Counted from the first letter of the stretch, positions 15,418 through 23,238 are shown. The stretch: DNA of 44,856 nucleotides from Paenibacillus sp. PL91 (GCF_012935325.2 NZ_JABBYG020000032.1:1-44856); one strand, 5' to 3'. Made by a program: numbers and translations. The notes: a model not told the origin generated them from the sequence alone.

Positions 15418-16422
15418 TTACAGACCTTTGCTAGCAATGTAAGCAGCAAGATCAACTACGCGGTTCGAGTAGCCCCACTCGTTGTCGTACCAAGAAATAA
15501 CTTTAACCATGTTGCCTTCAACAACCATAGTCGAAAGACCATCGATTGTGGAAGAAGCAGGATCAGTGTTGTAGTCGCTTGATACAAGCGGCAATTCGTT
15601 GTAGTTCATGATGCCTTTAAGAGCGCCTTCTGAAGCTTCTTTGAATGCAGCGTTAACTTCTTCAACCGTTACGTTAACTTTAAGCTCAGCAACAAGGTCA
15701 GTTACGGAAACGTTAGGCGTAGGAACACGCATAGCCATACCGTTCAATTTACCTTTAAGCTCTGGAAGAACGAGTGAAACAGCTTTCGCTGCGCCAGTTG
15801 AAGAAGGAATGATGTTTTCTGCAGCAGCACGAGCGCGGCGCAGGTCTTTATGAGGAACGTCAAGAACGGATTGGTCATTTGTGTATGAGTGAATAGTTGT
15901 CATCATACCTTTAACGATTCCGAATTTGTCGTTCAATACTTTTGCGAAAGGAGCAAGACAGTTAGTTGTACATGAAGCGTTGGAAACAATGGTGTGTGCC
16001 GCAGGGTCGTATTTATCTTCGTTAACGCCGATAACTACTGTAATATCTTCGTTCGTTGCTGGAGCGGAAATGATAACTTTTTTAGCGCCGCCTTGCAAGT
16101 GAAGCTCAGCTTTTTCTTTAGCTGTGAAAATACCAGTTGATTCAACTACGATTTCAACGCCAACGGATCCCCAAGGAAGGTCTGCAGGGTTACGCTCTGC
16201 GAAAACTTTGATTTCGCGTCCGTTAACGATAAGCGCGCCTTCTTTTGCTTCAACAGTACCGTCAAGTTGACCGTGTGTTGTGTCATATTTCAGAAGATGT
16301 GCCAGTGTTGCAGTATCCGTAAGATCGTTTACTGCTACGATTTGAACATCAGGATTGTTCAGTGCTGCGCGGAATACGTTACGGCCGATGCGACCAAAAC
16401 CATTAATACCAACTTTAACCAT
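15418..16422 (-). CDS. gapA: Glyceraldehyde-3-phosphate dehydrogenase (NAD, glycolytic)
   Basis: Oxidative phosphorylation step of glycolysis. 334 residues. NAD-binding GINGFGRIGRNVFRAAL and Asp33 (VNDLTD), which favours NAD over NADP. Catalytic Cys151 in SNASCTTNC, His in the HSYTN segment, and the C-terminal SWYDNEWGYS. TAGGAGGA precedes the ATG. It is placed directly after its repressor gene cggR, as in B. subtilis. The 116-base cggR-gapA spacer has a small stem (TTTGC...GCAAA) that could mark an RNA-processing point of the kind known there; that is inference. Confidence 0.98.
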   Translation of the reverse strand: MVKVGINGFGRIGRNVFRAALNNPDVQIVAVNDLTDTATLAHLLKYDTTHGQLDGTVEAKEGALIVNGREIKVFAERNPADLPWGSVGVEIVVESTGIFTAKEKAELHLQGGAKKVIISAPATNEDITVVIGVNEDKYDPAAHTIVSNASCTTNCLAPFAKVLNDKFGIVKGMMTTIHSYTNDQSVLDVPHKDLRRARAAAENIIPSSTGAAKAVSLVLPELKGKLNGMAMRVPTPNVSVTDLVAELKVNVTVEEVNAAFKEASEGALKGIMNYNELPLVSSDYNTDPASSTIDGLSTMVVEGNMVKVISWYDNEWGYSNRVVDLAAYIASKGL

Positions 16423-16538
16423 TTTTGTTTCCTCCTAAGCGTTTTTAAAAGATTAATAAAATATATTTCAAGATGTTTTGCTGGTTTGCGAGCATAGCAC
16501 CTTGCAAATCATCATGATTCCACTGGCTTGCTTGCTGC

Positions 16539-17576
16539 TTAATCCTTCTCTTGCTCGATTAAAGCTATTATTTCCAATGCTGCCGCTTCATCTGTAACGA
16601 GTACATCGTTGTGTCCAAAGCGCATAATCGCCGCTATTGCCTCGCCTTTGCTCTTGCCGCCGGCTACGCCAATAACAACTTCAGTGTTCACAATATCCTC
16701 GAGCCGTAACCCCACTGTCTGCATTTTGTGCACGACAGCGCCTTTGCGGTCAAAATAAAACCCGAACGACTCTGCAAGTACATCTTCAGCCTCCATAGCA
16801 TCGATGATCTCGCGGTCAAGCCGCCTGCGCCTTGCCATGACCATAGCATCTCCGATTCCATGTACAACGATGCGAGCACTGCGGATGACATCGACGATTT
16901 CCTTAATATTAGGCTCCTGCATGATGGACGCGAACGCTTCCTCGCCCAAATGATCAGGAACGTGTAGAAGCCTGTATTGCGCTCCTGTACGCTTTGCCAT
17001 CATAGAAGCAATCGTATTGGCCTGATAGTCCAAGCTCTCTCCAAGGCCGCCTCTAGCCGGTACAAACCAGTTCGTTTTTAGCTGCGAGGAGCTTACCAAT
17101 TGATTCGCTACTTGCGCGATCGTCGTTCCGCCTGTTACCGCCACAACGTCATGTGGCTGCATAACCTTGTTAAGCACCTGGCTTCCTGCACGACCAAGCT
17201 CTCGCTTCGTCTGAGCGGACGTCTCGGAATCGCCGGCTACAATGACGACCTGCGTCAATCCGTAATGATGTCGTATCGTTTCCTCGAGCTCGGATAATCC
17301 GAACATCGTCTTGTAGAAAGGCTCAAGCTGTTCTAATAAAAGCTTTCCTGAATCGCTAATCCGCATGCCCCCCGAATGAATCTCGAGCAGTCCCTGCGAT
17401 TTCAGAAAATCGGTCTCCGCACGAAGCATGCGCTCCGTCATTGATAATGTCGACGCCAACGTTCGACGTCCGATTAAATCCGACAGCATCACCTGATGCA
17501 GGATCGAATACCGTTTCTTCATGACGTCGAGCAGATCAGGCACAAGCTGCTGCTGCAGTTCAACGATCTGACGCAT
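16539..17576 (-). CDS. cggR: Central glycolytic genes regulator CggR
   Basis: A SorC/DeoR-family repressor of the gapA operon, 345 residues. It has an N-terminal winged-helix DNA-binding region (RYSILHQVMLSDLIGRRTLA and STLSMTERMLRAETDFLKSQ), then the sugar-phosphate-binding domain related to NagB/RpiA (VVIVAGDSE, VTGGTTIAQVA, VPARGGLGES, VHGIGDAMVMARRRR, GVAGGKSKGEAI). In B. subtilis fructose-1,6-bisphosphate relieves its repression. Both identity and autoregulation are supported by the matching operator upstream (17628-17663). It is the first gene of the glycolytic operon. Confidence 0.96.
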   Translation of the reverse strand: MRQIVELQQQLVPDLLDVMKKRYSILHQVMLSDLIGRRTLASTLSMTERMLRAETDFLKSQGLLEIHSGGMRISDSGKLLLEQLEPFYKTMFGLSELEETIRHHYGLTQVVIVAGDSETSAQTKRELGRAGSQVLNKVMQPHDVVAVTGGTTIAQVANQLVSSSQLKTNWFVPARGGLGESLDYQANTIASMMAKRTGAQYRLLHVPDHLGEEAFASIMQEPNIKEIVDVIRSARIVVHGIGDAMVMARRRRLDREIIDAMEAEDVLAESFGFYFDRKGAVVHKMQTVGLRLEDIVNTEVVIGVAGGKSKGEAIAAIMRFGHNDVLVTDEAAALEIIALIEQEKD

Positions 17577-17627
17577 CTCTCATCCTTCACTCCATCGGCC
17601 TCTAGCGTATTCGGTTCAAACACGTTG

Positions 17628-17663
17628 GACTTATAATGTCCCGCGGTATCATTTCAAGTCCCA
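17628..17663 (-). promoter_or_regulatory. CggR operator
   Basis: On the minus strand the sequence fits TGGGAC-N6-TGAT-N4-CGGGAC-N6-AGTC. Its spacing is identical to the B. subtilis CggR operator (CGGGAC-N6-TGTC-N4-CGGGAC-N6-TGTC). It begins at about the transcription start, so bound CggR would block the polymerase. Confidence 0.9.
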
Positions 17664-17668
17664 CCTTT

Positions 17669-17697
17669 AGTTTATCGGAAATATACGATGGAAGCAA
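17669..17697 (-). promoter_or_regulatory. Promoter of the cggR-gapA operon
   Basis: -35 TTGCTT (17692-17697), 17-bp spacer, -10 TAAACT (17669-17674) on the minus strand. The predicted start near 17662 is at the edge of the CggR operator. Confidence 0.8.
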
Positions 17698-17711
17698 TAG
17701 CGGTTTTCCTT

Positions 17712-17726
17712 TTGAAAACGGTTACC
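17712..17726. promoter_or_regulatory. Candidate cre (CcpA-binding) site upstream of cggR
   Basis: TTGAAAACGGTTACC fits the consensus WTGNAARCGNWWWCA at 14 of 15 positions, differing at the last. It lies just upstream of the -35, where CcpA could activate or repress. Site call rests on the consensus only. Confidence 0.5.
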
Positions 17727-17762
17727 GACACATTTTTCACAAATTTAATTTTTGAACGCCCC

Positions 17763-17791
17763 TTGCTTTAATATCTGTAATATCATATAAT
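17763..17791 (+). promoter_or_regulatory. Promoter of tRNA-Arg
   Basis: -35 TTGCTT (17763-17768), 17-bp spacer, -10 TATAAT (17786-17791). It lies 27 bp upstream of the tRNA. Confidence 0.85.
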
Positions 17792-17817
17792 CATTTTTGC
17801 GACTATTTTACGCATAT

Positions 17818-17892
17818 GCGCCCGTGGTCCAATGGATATGACGCAGCCCTCCGAAGGCTGAGATCTAGGTTCGATTCCTTGCGGGCGCGCCA
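17818..17892 (+). tRNA. tRNA-Arg (anticodon CCG)
   Basis: Acceptor stem GCGCCCG pairs with CGGGCGC. The D-arm contains GGTCCAATGGAT, the anticodon loop reads CTCCGAA (anticodon CCG, codon CGG), and the T-arm has GGTTCGATTCC. CCA is encoded at 17890-17892. It has its own promoter and terminator. Confidence 0.96.
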
Positions 17893-17942
17893 TTACAACT
17901 AATCAGCCATTCAGGCTTGCAACTCCTATAATGATACAGACT

Positions 17943-17977
17943 AACCGTTCCTATACACTGGAACGGTTTTTTTATTG
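17943..17977 (+). terminator. Terminator of tRNA-Arg
   Basis: Stem AACCGTTCC/GGAACGGTT with a seven-T tail, about 50 bases after the tRNA and just upstream of the clpP promoter. Confidence 0.9.
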
Positions 17978-17991
17978 GATGGACAGAGTTG

Positions 17992-18031
17992 TTTGACTAT
18001 CTTTGACTTTTGACATTTCATCCGTTATTAT
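17992..18031 (+). promoter_or_regulatory. CtsR operator overlapping the clpP promoter
   Basis: TTTGACT-ATC-TTTGACT (17992-18008) is the complement of the CtsR heptad direct repeat (RGTCAAA-NAN-RGTCAAA). A third TTTTGAC follows. The second heptad contains the -35 TTGACT (18003-18008), 17 bp before the -10 TATTAT (18026-18031). CtsR would therefore block the promoter in the absence of heat or protein stress. Confidence 0.9.
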
Positions 18032-18077
18032 GAGAATACGATTTAACCATTCATTGTTTTTGAGGAGGGGGCTTACG

Positions 18078-18668
18078 TTGGATATGAATTTCGTTCCTAT
18101 GGTTATTGAGCAAAACAATCGAGGTGAGCGTGCGTATGATATTTACTCTCGCCTATTGAAGGACCGTATTATTTTTCTAGGTTCAGGTGTAAATGACGTG
18201 GTGGCCAACTCCATCATCGCTCAATTGCTATTCCTGGCAGCTGACGACCCTGAAAAGGACATTTCTCTTTATATTAACAGCCCGGGCGGCTCGATTACGG
18301 CAGGCATGGCTATCTACGATACGATGCAGTACATTAAACCGGACGTGTCCACTATTTGTGTCGGCATGGCCGCTTCCATGGGCGCCTTCCTGCTTACAGC
18401 AGGCGCGATCGGCAAACGTTATGCGCTTCCGAATAGCGAAGTGATGATTCACCAGCCGCTTGGCGGCGCAGAGGGTCAAGCTAGCGATATCGCCATTCGC
18501 GCGAAACGCATCATCGGCATGCGCGACAAGCTGAACGGCATCTTGGCAGAGCGCAGCGGACAGTCGCTTGAGCGTATCGAGAAGGATACGGATCGCGACT
18601 ACTTCATGAGCGCGGCTGAAGCCAAAGAGTACGGCTTGGTCGACAAAGTAATCGAGAAGCTGGCCTAA
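18078..18668 (+). CDS. clpP: ATP-dependent Clp protease proteolytic subunit
   Basis: A serine peptidase forming the two-ring ClpP chamber, fed by ClpX or ClpC. Catalytic triad: Ser in GMAASMGAF, His in MIHQPLGG, and Asp in DTDRDYF. The N-terminal NRGERAYDIYSRLLKDRIIF and INSPGGSITAGMAIYDTMQ are highly conserved. TTG at 18078 has the better spacing from AGGAGG (18063-18068), while ATG at 18084 gives the usual MNFVPMVIEQ start; the two differ by two codons. The frame also extends upstream into the promoter, which cannot be translated. The upstream CtsR site predicts heat-shock control. It also removes tmRNA-tagged proteins. Confidence 0.98.
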   Translation: MDMNFVPMVIEQNNRGERAYDIYSRLLKDRIIFLGSGVNDVVANSIIAQLLFLAADDPEKDISLYINSPGGSITAGMAIYDTMQYIKPDVSTICVGMAASMGAFLLTAGAIGKRYALPNSEVMIHQPLGGAEGQASDIAIRAKRIIGMRDKLNGILAERSGQSLERIEKDTDRDYFMSAAEAKEYGLVDKVIEKLA

Positions 18669-18693
18669 TTGTAAATTAGCAACGCGAATAAAC

Positions 18694-18734
18694 AAAAGAG
18701 CAGGTCGGAGGAAACTCCGTACCTGCTCTTTTTG
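18694..18734 (+). terminator. Terminator of clpP
   Basis: Stem AAAAGAGCAGGT/ACCTGCTCTTTT with an inner CGGAG/CTCCG pair, followed by T's. Confidence 0.92.
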
Positions 18735-18827
18735 CTTTTGTATCACAATCTTTACCCTTTTATACAAAAAAAAGAGCTGTCGCCGCAAGCTCATAAGAAA
18801 CGAACCTGCGTGACTTCTCCCTTTTTC

Positions 18828-19097
18828 TTATTGGTTTTCCAACTCTTCTTTGCTTACCAAAGCGACTAAAGCGTTTACAGCCTGTTCTGCATCCGAACCT
18901 TCTGCACTAATGGATACCTCAGTGCCTGAACTGATTGCTAAGCTCATAATTCCCATTATGGATTTCGCATTCACTTTTTTGTCGTCTTTCTCTACAAATA
19001 CTTCGGAGGAAAATTTGTTCGCTTCTTGTACGAATAATGCTGCAGGTCTTGCATGTAGTCCCGTCTTAAGACGAACAACAACCGGAAGCCTTGTCAT
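18828..19097 (-). CDS. crh: HPr-like protein at the crh locus (Crh-like, His15 retained)
   Basis: An 89-residue HPr-fold protein. Ser46 in KSIMGIMSL is the site phosphorylated by HPr kinase (HprK, encoded at 37330-38268), after which Crh or HPr acts as CcpA corepressor. Position and sequence (whiA-crh order; LKTGL..RPAALFVQEAN, KKVNAKSIMG) match B. subtilis Crh. However, residue 15 is His (GLHARPAA), whereas B. subtilis Crh has Gln there and so cannot take phosphate from enzyme I. This protein may therefore work as a phosphocarrier as well. Start ATG 19095-19097 lies ten bases after GGGGG; an earlier ATG at 19106 is too close to it. Whether it is named crh or ptsH depends on whether a separate ptsHI exists. 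Confidence 0.9.
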   Translation of the reverse strand: MTRLPVVVRLKTGLHARPAALFVQEANKFSSEVFVEKDDKKVNAKSIMGIMSLAISSGTEVSISAEGSDAEQAVNALVALVSKEELENQ

Positions 19098-19197
19098 GGA
19101 AACCATACCCCCTATATTTTACTCAATCATTAGCATGCGGCAAAAGCGTTAACGGCTCGATTTGCCGTCTTCTGGCTGTAAAAGCTCGTTTCCGGTC

Positions 19198-19275
19198 AAA
19201 GATAAGTATAGTTTGGCTTTCTTATCTTTTTTAAATTAAGTCATTTTAAATTATTATATCATTATACCAGCTGAT
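19198..19275 (-). promoter_or_regulatory. whiA-crh spacer with candidate crh promoter
   Basis: The spacer (19098-19291) is AT-rich. On the minus strand, TATAAT boxes lie near 19256-19266 without a strong -35. An AT-rich stem AAAGATAAG/CTTATCTTT lies at 19198-19230. Weak signals only. Confidence 0.35.
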
Positions 19276-19291
19276 GCACTAGGATAAAAGC

Positions 19292-20221
19292 TCAGACCCC
19301 ACGGATTTTTTCCGCAAGTTCGTCAATTTTGCGTAAACGGTGGTTCACGCCTGACTTGCTGACCTTTCCTCCAAGCATTTCGCCAACCTCTGTCAGATTC
19401 ATATCCGGATGCTGCAGCCTAATTTCGGCTACCTCTTTCAATTTATCAGGCAGGCTATCCAAGCCGACCTCACGCTGCAGCAGCTTAATGTTCTCAATCT
19501 GACGAACAGCTGCTCCAATCGTTTTGTTCAGATTGGCGGTCTCGCAATTGACGATTCGGTTTACCGAGTTTCGCATATCGCGCATGATTCGGACATCCTC
19601 AAACTTGAATAAAGCTTGATGCGCGCCAATAATATTGAGGAGCTCGATTATTTTTTCGCCCTCTTTGATGTAGAAGATAAAACCCTTTTTACGTTCAATG
19701 CATCTAGCGTTTAGATCAAATTTGTTCGCGAGGTCAACGAGCGCCTCGCAGTGCTCCTGATACATCGACGCAATCTCCAGATGATAAGATGAGCCTTCCG
19801 GATTGTTAACGGAACCGCCCGCAAGGAACGCGCCGCGCAAATAAGAACGCTTGCAGCATGGCTTGCGAATGATTTCCTTGTCGATGCCAAGATTGAACAT
19901 AAAGCCTTCGGATACAATTTTGAGCTCGCTCAATATTTCCTGTACGCCTGCTGGTATACGGACAATATAGACATTATTTTTTTTGAGCCTCATCTTCTTG
20001 CGGACTAGCAGCTCAACATGCAGCTCATAATGCTTTTTGAGCAGGGAATAAATTCTTCTGGCGATAGCGGCATTTTCCGTTGAGATGTCCAATACGACTT
20101 TGCGGCTAGATACGCTAACCGAACCATTCATCCGTATGAGTGCAGATAGCTCCGCTCTCTCACAACAGCTGTCCGCTTCAATTAATGTCAGCTCTTTCTT
20201 TGTTTGTGCCGCAAACGACAT
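19292..20221 (-). CDS. whiA: DNA-binding protein WhiA
   Basis: A 309-residue protein combining an N-terminal degenerate LAGLIDADG-like endonuclease fold (SFAAQTKKELTLIEADSCCERAELSALIR, RSYLRGAFLAGGSVNNPEGSSYHLEI) with a C-terminal HTH (about 225-305: HPDMNLTEVGEMLGGKVSKS, GVNHRLRKIDELA). WhiA controls sporulation in actinomycetes and affects cell division and chromosome segregation in B. subtilis (YvcL). It is six bases after yvcK and belongs to the rapZ-yvcK-whiA cluster. Confidence 0.97.
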   Translation of the reverse strand: MSFAAQTKKELTLIEADSCCERAELSALIRMNGSVSVSSRKVVLDISTENAAIARRIYSLLKKHYELHVELLVRKKMRLKKNNVYIVRIPAGVQEILSELKIVSEGFMFNLGIDKEIIRKPCCKRSYLRGAFLAGGSVNNPEGSSYHLEIASMYQEHCEALVDLANKFDLNARCIERKKGFIFYIKEGEKIIELLNIIGAHQALFKFEDVRIMRDMRNSVNRIVNCETANLNKTIGAAVRQIENIKLLQREVGLDSLPDKLKEVAEIRLQHPDMNLTEVGEMLGGKVSKSGVNHRLRKIDELAEKIRGV

Positions 20222-20227
20222 TGTGTA

Positions 20228-21214
20228 TCACCTCTTTCGTAACATCCAATTCTCTACCAGCTTATATATATGATGGCTTAAACGTTCAGCATCATGCCTT
20301 AAAAAAGTACGAAATAAAACAAGTCGATCCGCAATGACCTCATAACCCTTTTGCGTAACCGCATCCAGATCCAAATGAACGGCTTTCGCGCCCTTCTCAG
20401 CATACTTGCTTTCGATTTGCGGCGGAATTTCGCCGTCATTCACAATGACATAATCAAATAAATGATGGCCGATATGAGCATGGATCGCATCCAAATGATC
20501 GCCAACCGAGTAATTGTCAGTCTCACCGGGCTGGGTCATCACATTGCAGACAAATAACTTAACGGCCTCTGATTCCACAATCGCATTCGCAAGCTTAGGA
20601 ACGAGCAAATTGGGAATGATACTCGTATACAGGCTGCCAGGCCCGATCAAAATAGCGTCTGCCTGCTCGATGGCCTCCACTGCTTCTTGCAGCGGCTCCA
20701 CGTCGGCAGGCTCCAGAAATACTCGCTTGATTACCTTGCCCGCCTTCGGTATCATCGATTCCCCGGTAACAAAGGAACCATCGGCCATTTCCGCTTTAAG
20801 CACAATCGCTCGCCCCGCTGCGGGAAGCACTCTCCCTCGAACGGCGAGGACACGGCTTAGCTCGCGAATGCCGGTGACGAAGTCACCGGAAATATCAGTC
20901 ATCGCTGCAAGCATGAGGTTGCCGAGACTATGTCCCGCAAGCCCTGGCACCGTTTTGAAACGATACTGCAGCACCTCGGTGAGCAATGGTTCTGCATCAG
21001 CCAGTGCCATAAGCACGTTTCGAATATCGCCAGGAGGAGGAATCTGCAGCTCATTGCGCAAAATGCCTGAGCTGCCTCCATCGTCGGCAACCGTCACGAT
21101 AGCCGTAATATCGAGCGGCTTTTCCTTCAGCCCTCGCAGCATGACAGAGAGTCCGGTACCGCCGCCAATAACGACGATCTTCGGACGTCTCAAAATTTTG
21201 TGTCTACTCTGCAT
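20228..21214 (-). CDS. yvcK: YvcK-type gluconeogenesis factor (CofD-like, UDP-sugar binding)
   Basis: A 328-residue member of the YvcK/CofD family, required in B. subtilis for growth and cell shape on gluconeogenic carbon; it binds UDP-GlcNAc in that species. Seen: PKIVVIGGGTGLSVMLRGLK at the N-terminus, TVADDGGSSGILRNEL, PPPGDIRNVLMALA, GHSLGNLMLAAM and IGPGSLYTSIIPNLLV. ATG follows GAGAGGA. It ends six bases before whiA and starts 12 bases after rapZ. Confidence 0.97.
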   Translation of the reverse strand: MQSRHKILRRPKIVVIGGGTGLSVMLRGLKEKPLDITAIVTVADDGGSSGILRNELQIPPPGDIRNVLMALADAEPLLTEVLQYRFKTVPGLAGHSLGNLMLAAMTDISGDFVTGIRELSRVLAVRGRVLPAAGRAIVLKAEMADGSFVTGESMIPKAGKVIKRVFLEPADVEPLQEAVEAIEQADAILIGPGSLYTSIIPNLLVPKLANAIVESEAVKLFVCNVMTQPGETDNYSVGDHLDAIHAHIGHHLFDYVIVNDGEIPPQIESKYAEKGAKAVHLDLDAVTQKGYEVIADRLVLFRTFLRHDAERLSHHIYKLVENWMLRKR

Positions 21215-21226
21215 CCTCTCACCCCG

Positions 21227-22114
21227 TCAATGCTTGTCACGTTCGGCATCGCGATGGCTGACACGCACACGTTCCGTATCACTGCTGCCGAGCATGCGTC
21301 CCAGATATTCAGCAATAGCAACGGAACGATGCTTGCCACCCGTACAGCCAATGCCGATAACAACCTGACTTTTCCCTTCTTTGCGATACAGCGGAATAAG
21401 GAACTGCAGCATGTCTAGCAGTTTTGTAAGAAACTGCTGAGTTTCGGGCCATTTCATGACGTAATCGTAAACATCGGGGTTTTGGCCGGTATTCGGGCGC
21501 AGATGCTCGACATAATGCGGATTAGGCAAAAAGCGGACGTCGTAGATGAGGTCAGCATCAATCGGAATGCCGTATTTGAAGCCGAAGGAGGTTACGTTTA
21601 TCGACAGGCTGTTTTGCTCCAAATTCGTGAAGTGAGAAATAATCCGTTCCTTCAAGTGAGCTGGCTTCAAAATACTCGTATCGATAACCTGTGATGCCCA
21701 GCCCTTCAAATCCTCAAGCAGGCGGCGTTCATTGCGAATGCCTTCAAGCGGCATGCCGTCAGGAGCCAGCGGATGGCGGCGACGGCTCTCTTTGTAGCGC
21801 TGAACAAGCACTGCATCGGTTGCATCCAAAAATAATATTTCGCAGCTAAGCGTATAATGCTCTTTGATGTAAGCTAGCGATTCGGACAGCGCCGTAAAAA
21901 ATTCTCGTCCGCGCAAGTCAATTACGAGCGCTACGTTTCCGATTTTACCGTTCGACTGCTCTATCAGCTCTGCGAATTTAGGTATAAGAACAGGTGGCAA
22001 ATTATCTACGCAGAAGAAACCGAGATCCTCCAGGCTTTGGACAGCAATGGTCTTGCCCGCGCCAGACATCCCGGTTATAATGACAAGCTTTGCTACTGCT
22101 GCTGTCGTTTCCAT
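21227..22114 (-). CDS. rapZ: RNase adapter RapZ/YvcJ-type P-loop nucleotidase
   Basis: A 295-residue P-loop NTPase family protein. Walker A is GMSGAGKT (residues 15-22); DLGFFCVDNLPPVLIPKFAE follows; the C-terminal domain has IPIDADLIYDVRFLPNPHYV and IGIGCTGGKHRSVAIAEYL. In E. coli RapZ binds small RNAs that control glmS; B. subtilis YvcJ hydrolyses GTP. The frame extends to 22192 across the upstream repeat array, but GGGAGG places the start at ATG 22112-22114. Its leader holds three 40-bp hairpin repeats (22131-22250), the last of which abuts the ribosome-binding site. First gene of rapZ-yvcK-whiA. Confidence 0.96.
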   Translation of the reverse strand: METTAAVAKLVIITGMSGAGKTIAVQSLEDLGFFCVDNLPPVLIPKFAELIEQSNGKIGNVALVIDLRGREFFTALSESLAYIKEHYTLSCEILFLDATDAVLVQRYKESRRRHPLAPDGMPLEGIRNERRLLEDLKGWASQVIDTSILKPAHLKERIISHFTNLEQNSLSINVTSFGFKYGIPIDADLIYDVRFLPNPHYVEHLRPNTGQNPDVYDYVMKWPETQQFLTKLLDMLQFLIPLYRKEGKSQVVIGIGCTGGKHRSVAIAEYLGRMLGSSDTERVRVSHRDAERDKH

Positions 22115-22130
22115 GAATAAACCTCCCAAA

Positions 22131-22250
22131 AGGTTTGCGAATGCAAACCTACTTCGTAAGGATATGCTTAGACTTTGCGAACGCAAAGTCACTTCGTAAG
22201 GATATGCCTAAGGTTTGCGAATGCAAAGTCACTTCTTAAAGATACAACTA
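22131..22250 (-). repeat. Three exact-length 40-bp tandem hairpin repeats in the rapZ leader
   Basis: Units 22131-22170, 22171-22210 and 22211-22250. Each has a hairpin (arms AGGTTTGC/GCAAACCT in the first, GACTTTGC/GCAAAGTC in the second) followed by ACTTCGTAAGGATATGC or a close variant. Stem changes between units 1 and 2 are compensatory. Unit 3 has the left arm of unit 1 and the right arm of unit 2, so its outer pairs are broken. The array fills the whole glcK-rapZ spacer and includes the glcK stop codon. Confidence 0.93.
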
Positions 22251-23198
22251 ACCTCTTAGAATAAGACCTGCCGCGCCAACAACACCAGCATTGTTGCCAA
22301 GCGTTGCGGCAACGATTTTTACGTTCTCTTTAGCTTGATCCTGCGTGTGCTTTTCAAATACTTCGCGAATTTGATCGAACAGGAAATCTCCTGCTTTCGA
22401 TACGCCGCCGCCAATAATGAAATATTGCGGGTTAAGCACGATCGCGATCATCGCCATCGATTTACCCAAATAATAAGCTGCGCGATTAACGATACGTGTC
22501 GCTACTTCATCTCCAGCTTTCGCTGCATCAAGAACGTCCTTCGCCATAATATCCTCTACCTGCGAGAGCGATGTACGGTCGCCGCGTTCCACAGCATCCT
22601 TCGCCATGCGGATAATGCCCGTTGCCGAGGAAACGGTTTCCAAGCAGCCCATCTTCCCGCAGCCGCATTGAATCGCTTCTAGATCAGGCACGATTGCCAT
22701 ATGGCCAAGCTCGCCTGCCATGCCCATGTAACCCTCAACGATTTTACCTTCTATAATAATACCGCCGCCTACGCCTGTTCCGAGCGTGTAGCATACGCAG
22801 TGCCCAATGCCTTTACCCGCTCCGCCCCAAGCTTCGCCTAATGCGGCAACATTTGCATCATTATTAACTTTAACCGTTTTGTCCAGCTCTTGCTCCAAGT
22901 AAGCCTTCAAATTGACATTTTCAATTTTCAAGTTTGGCGCAAATTTCACAATTCCGTTTGGAATGTCCAGGAAGCCTGCAATACCGACGCCTACCCCGTC
23001 AACCCGCTCCCAATCATAGTCTGATTCGGCTACGATTTGCCGCACGTATTTTGCAATATTTTGAAGGATAGTGTCCGTTCCTTTACTCGCCTCCGTCGGC
23101 CCTTCATACGTATGAAGCAATTGTCCATCCGCATTGCAAATGCCCACTTTAATAGCAGTTCCGCCGACATCGACTCCAACGTAAATCTTTTCAGACAT
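22248..23198 (-). CDS. glcK: ROK-family glucokinase
   Basis: ATP-dependent glucose phosphorylation. 316 residues. Seen: VGVDVGGTAIKVGI (phosphate-binding loop), NDANVAALGEAWGG with the catalytic Asp, LGTGVGGGIIIEG, and the ROK zinc motif CGCGKMGCLETV. ATG at 23196-23198 lies eight bases after GAGGTGG; a GTG just before is less favoured. A good promoter precedes it. In B. subtilis this gene is elsewhere, so its place between trxB and rapZ (where the nudix gene yvcI lies there) is a local rearrangement. Confidence 0.94.
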   Translation of the reverse strand: MSEKIYVGVDVGGTAIKVGICNADGQLLHTYEGPTEASKGTDTILQNIAKYVRQIVAESDYDWERVDGVGVGIAGFLDIPNGIVKFAPNLKIENVNLKAYLEQELDKTVKVNNDANVAALGEAWGGAGKGIGHCVCYTLGTGVGGGIIIEGKIVEGYMGMAGELGHMAIVPDLEAIQCGCGKMGCLETVSSATGIIRMAKDAVERGDRTSLSQVEDIMAKDVLDAAKAGDEVATRIVNRAAYYLGKSMAMIAIVLNPQYFIIGGGVSKAGDFLFDQIREVFEKHTQDQAKENVKIVAATLGNNAGVVGAAGLILRG

Positions 23199-23238
23199 CA
23201 CTAGTCCACCTCATCAATATGTTAATCTTCTCTGTAAC

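Noticed and set aside
19198..19232. Plus-strand terminator in the whiA-crh spacer
   Set aside because: An AT-rich 9-bp stem with T's, but no plus-strand transcript is expected there and both adjacent genes run on the minus strand.
22131..22250. CRISPR array
   Set aside because: Units abut with no spacers, are only three, and each is itself a hairpin.
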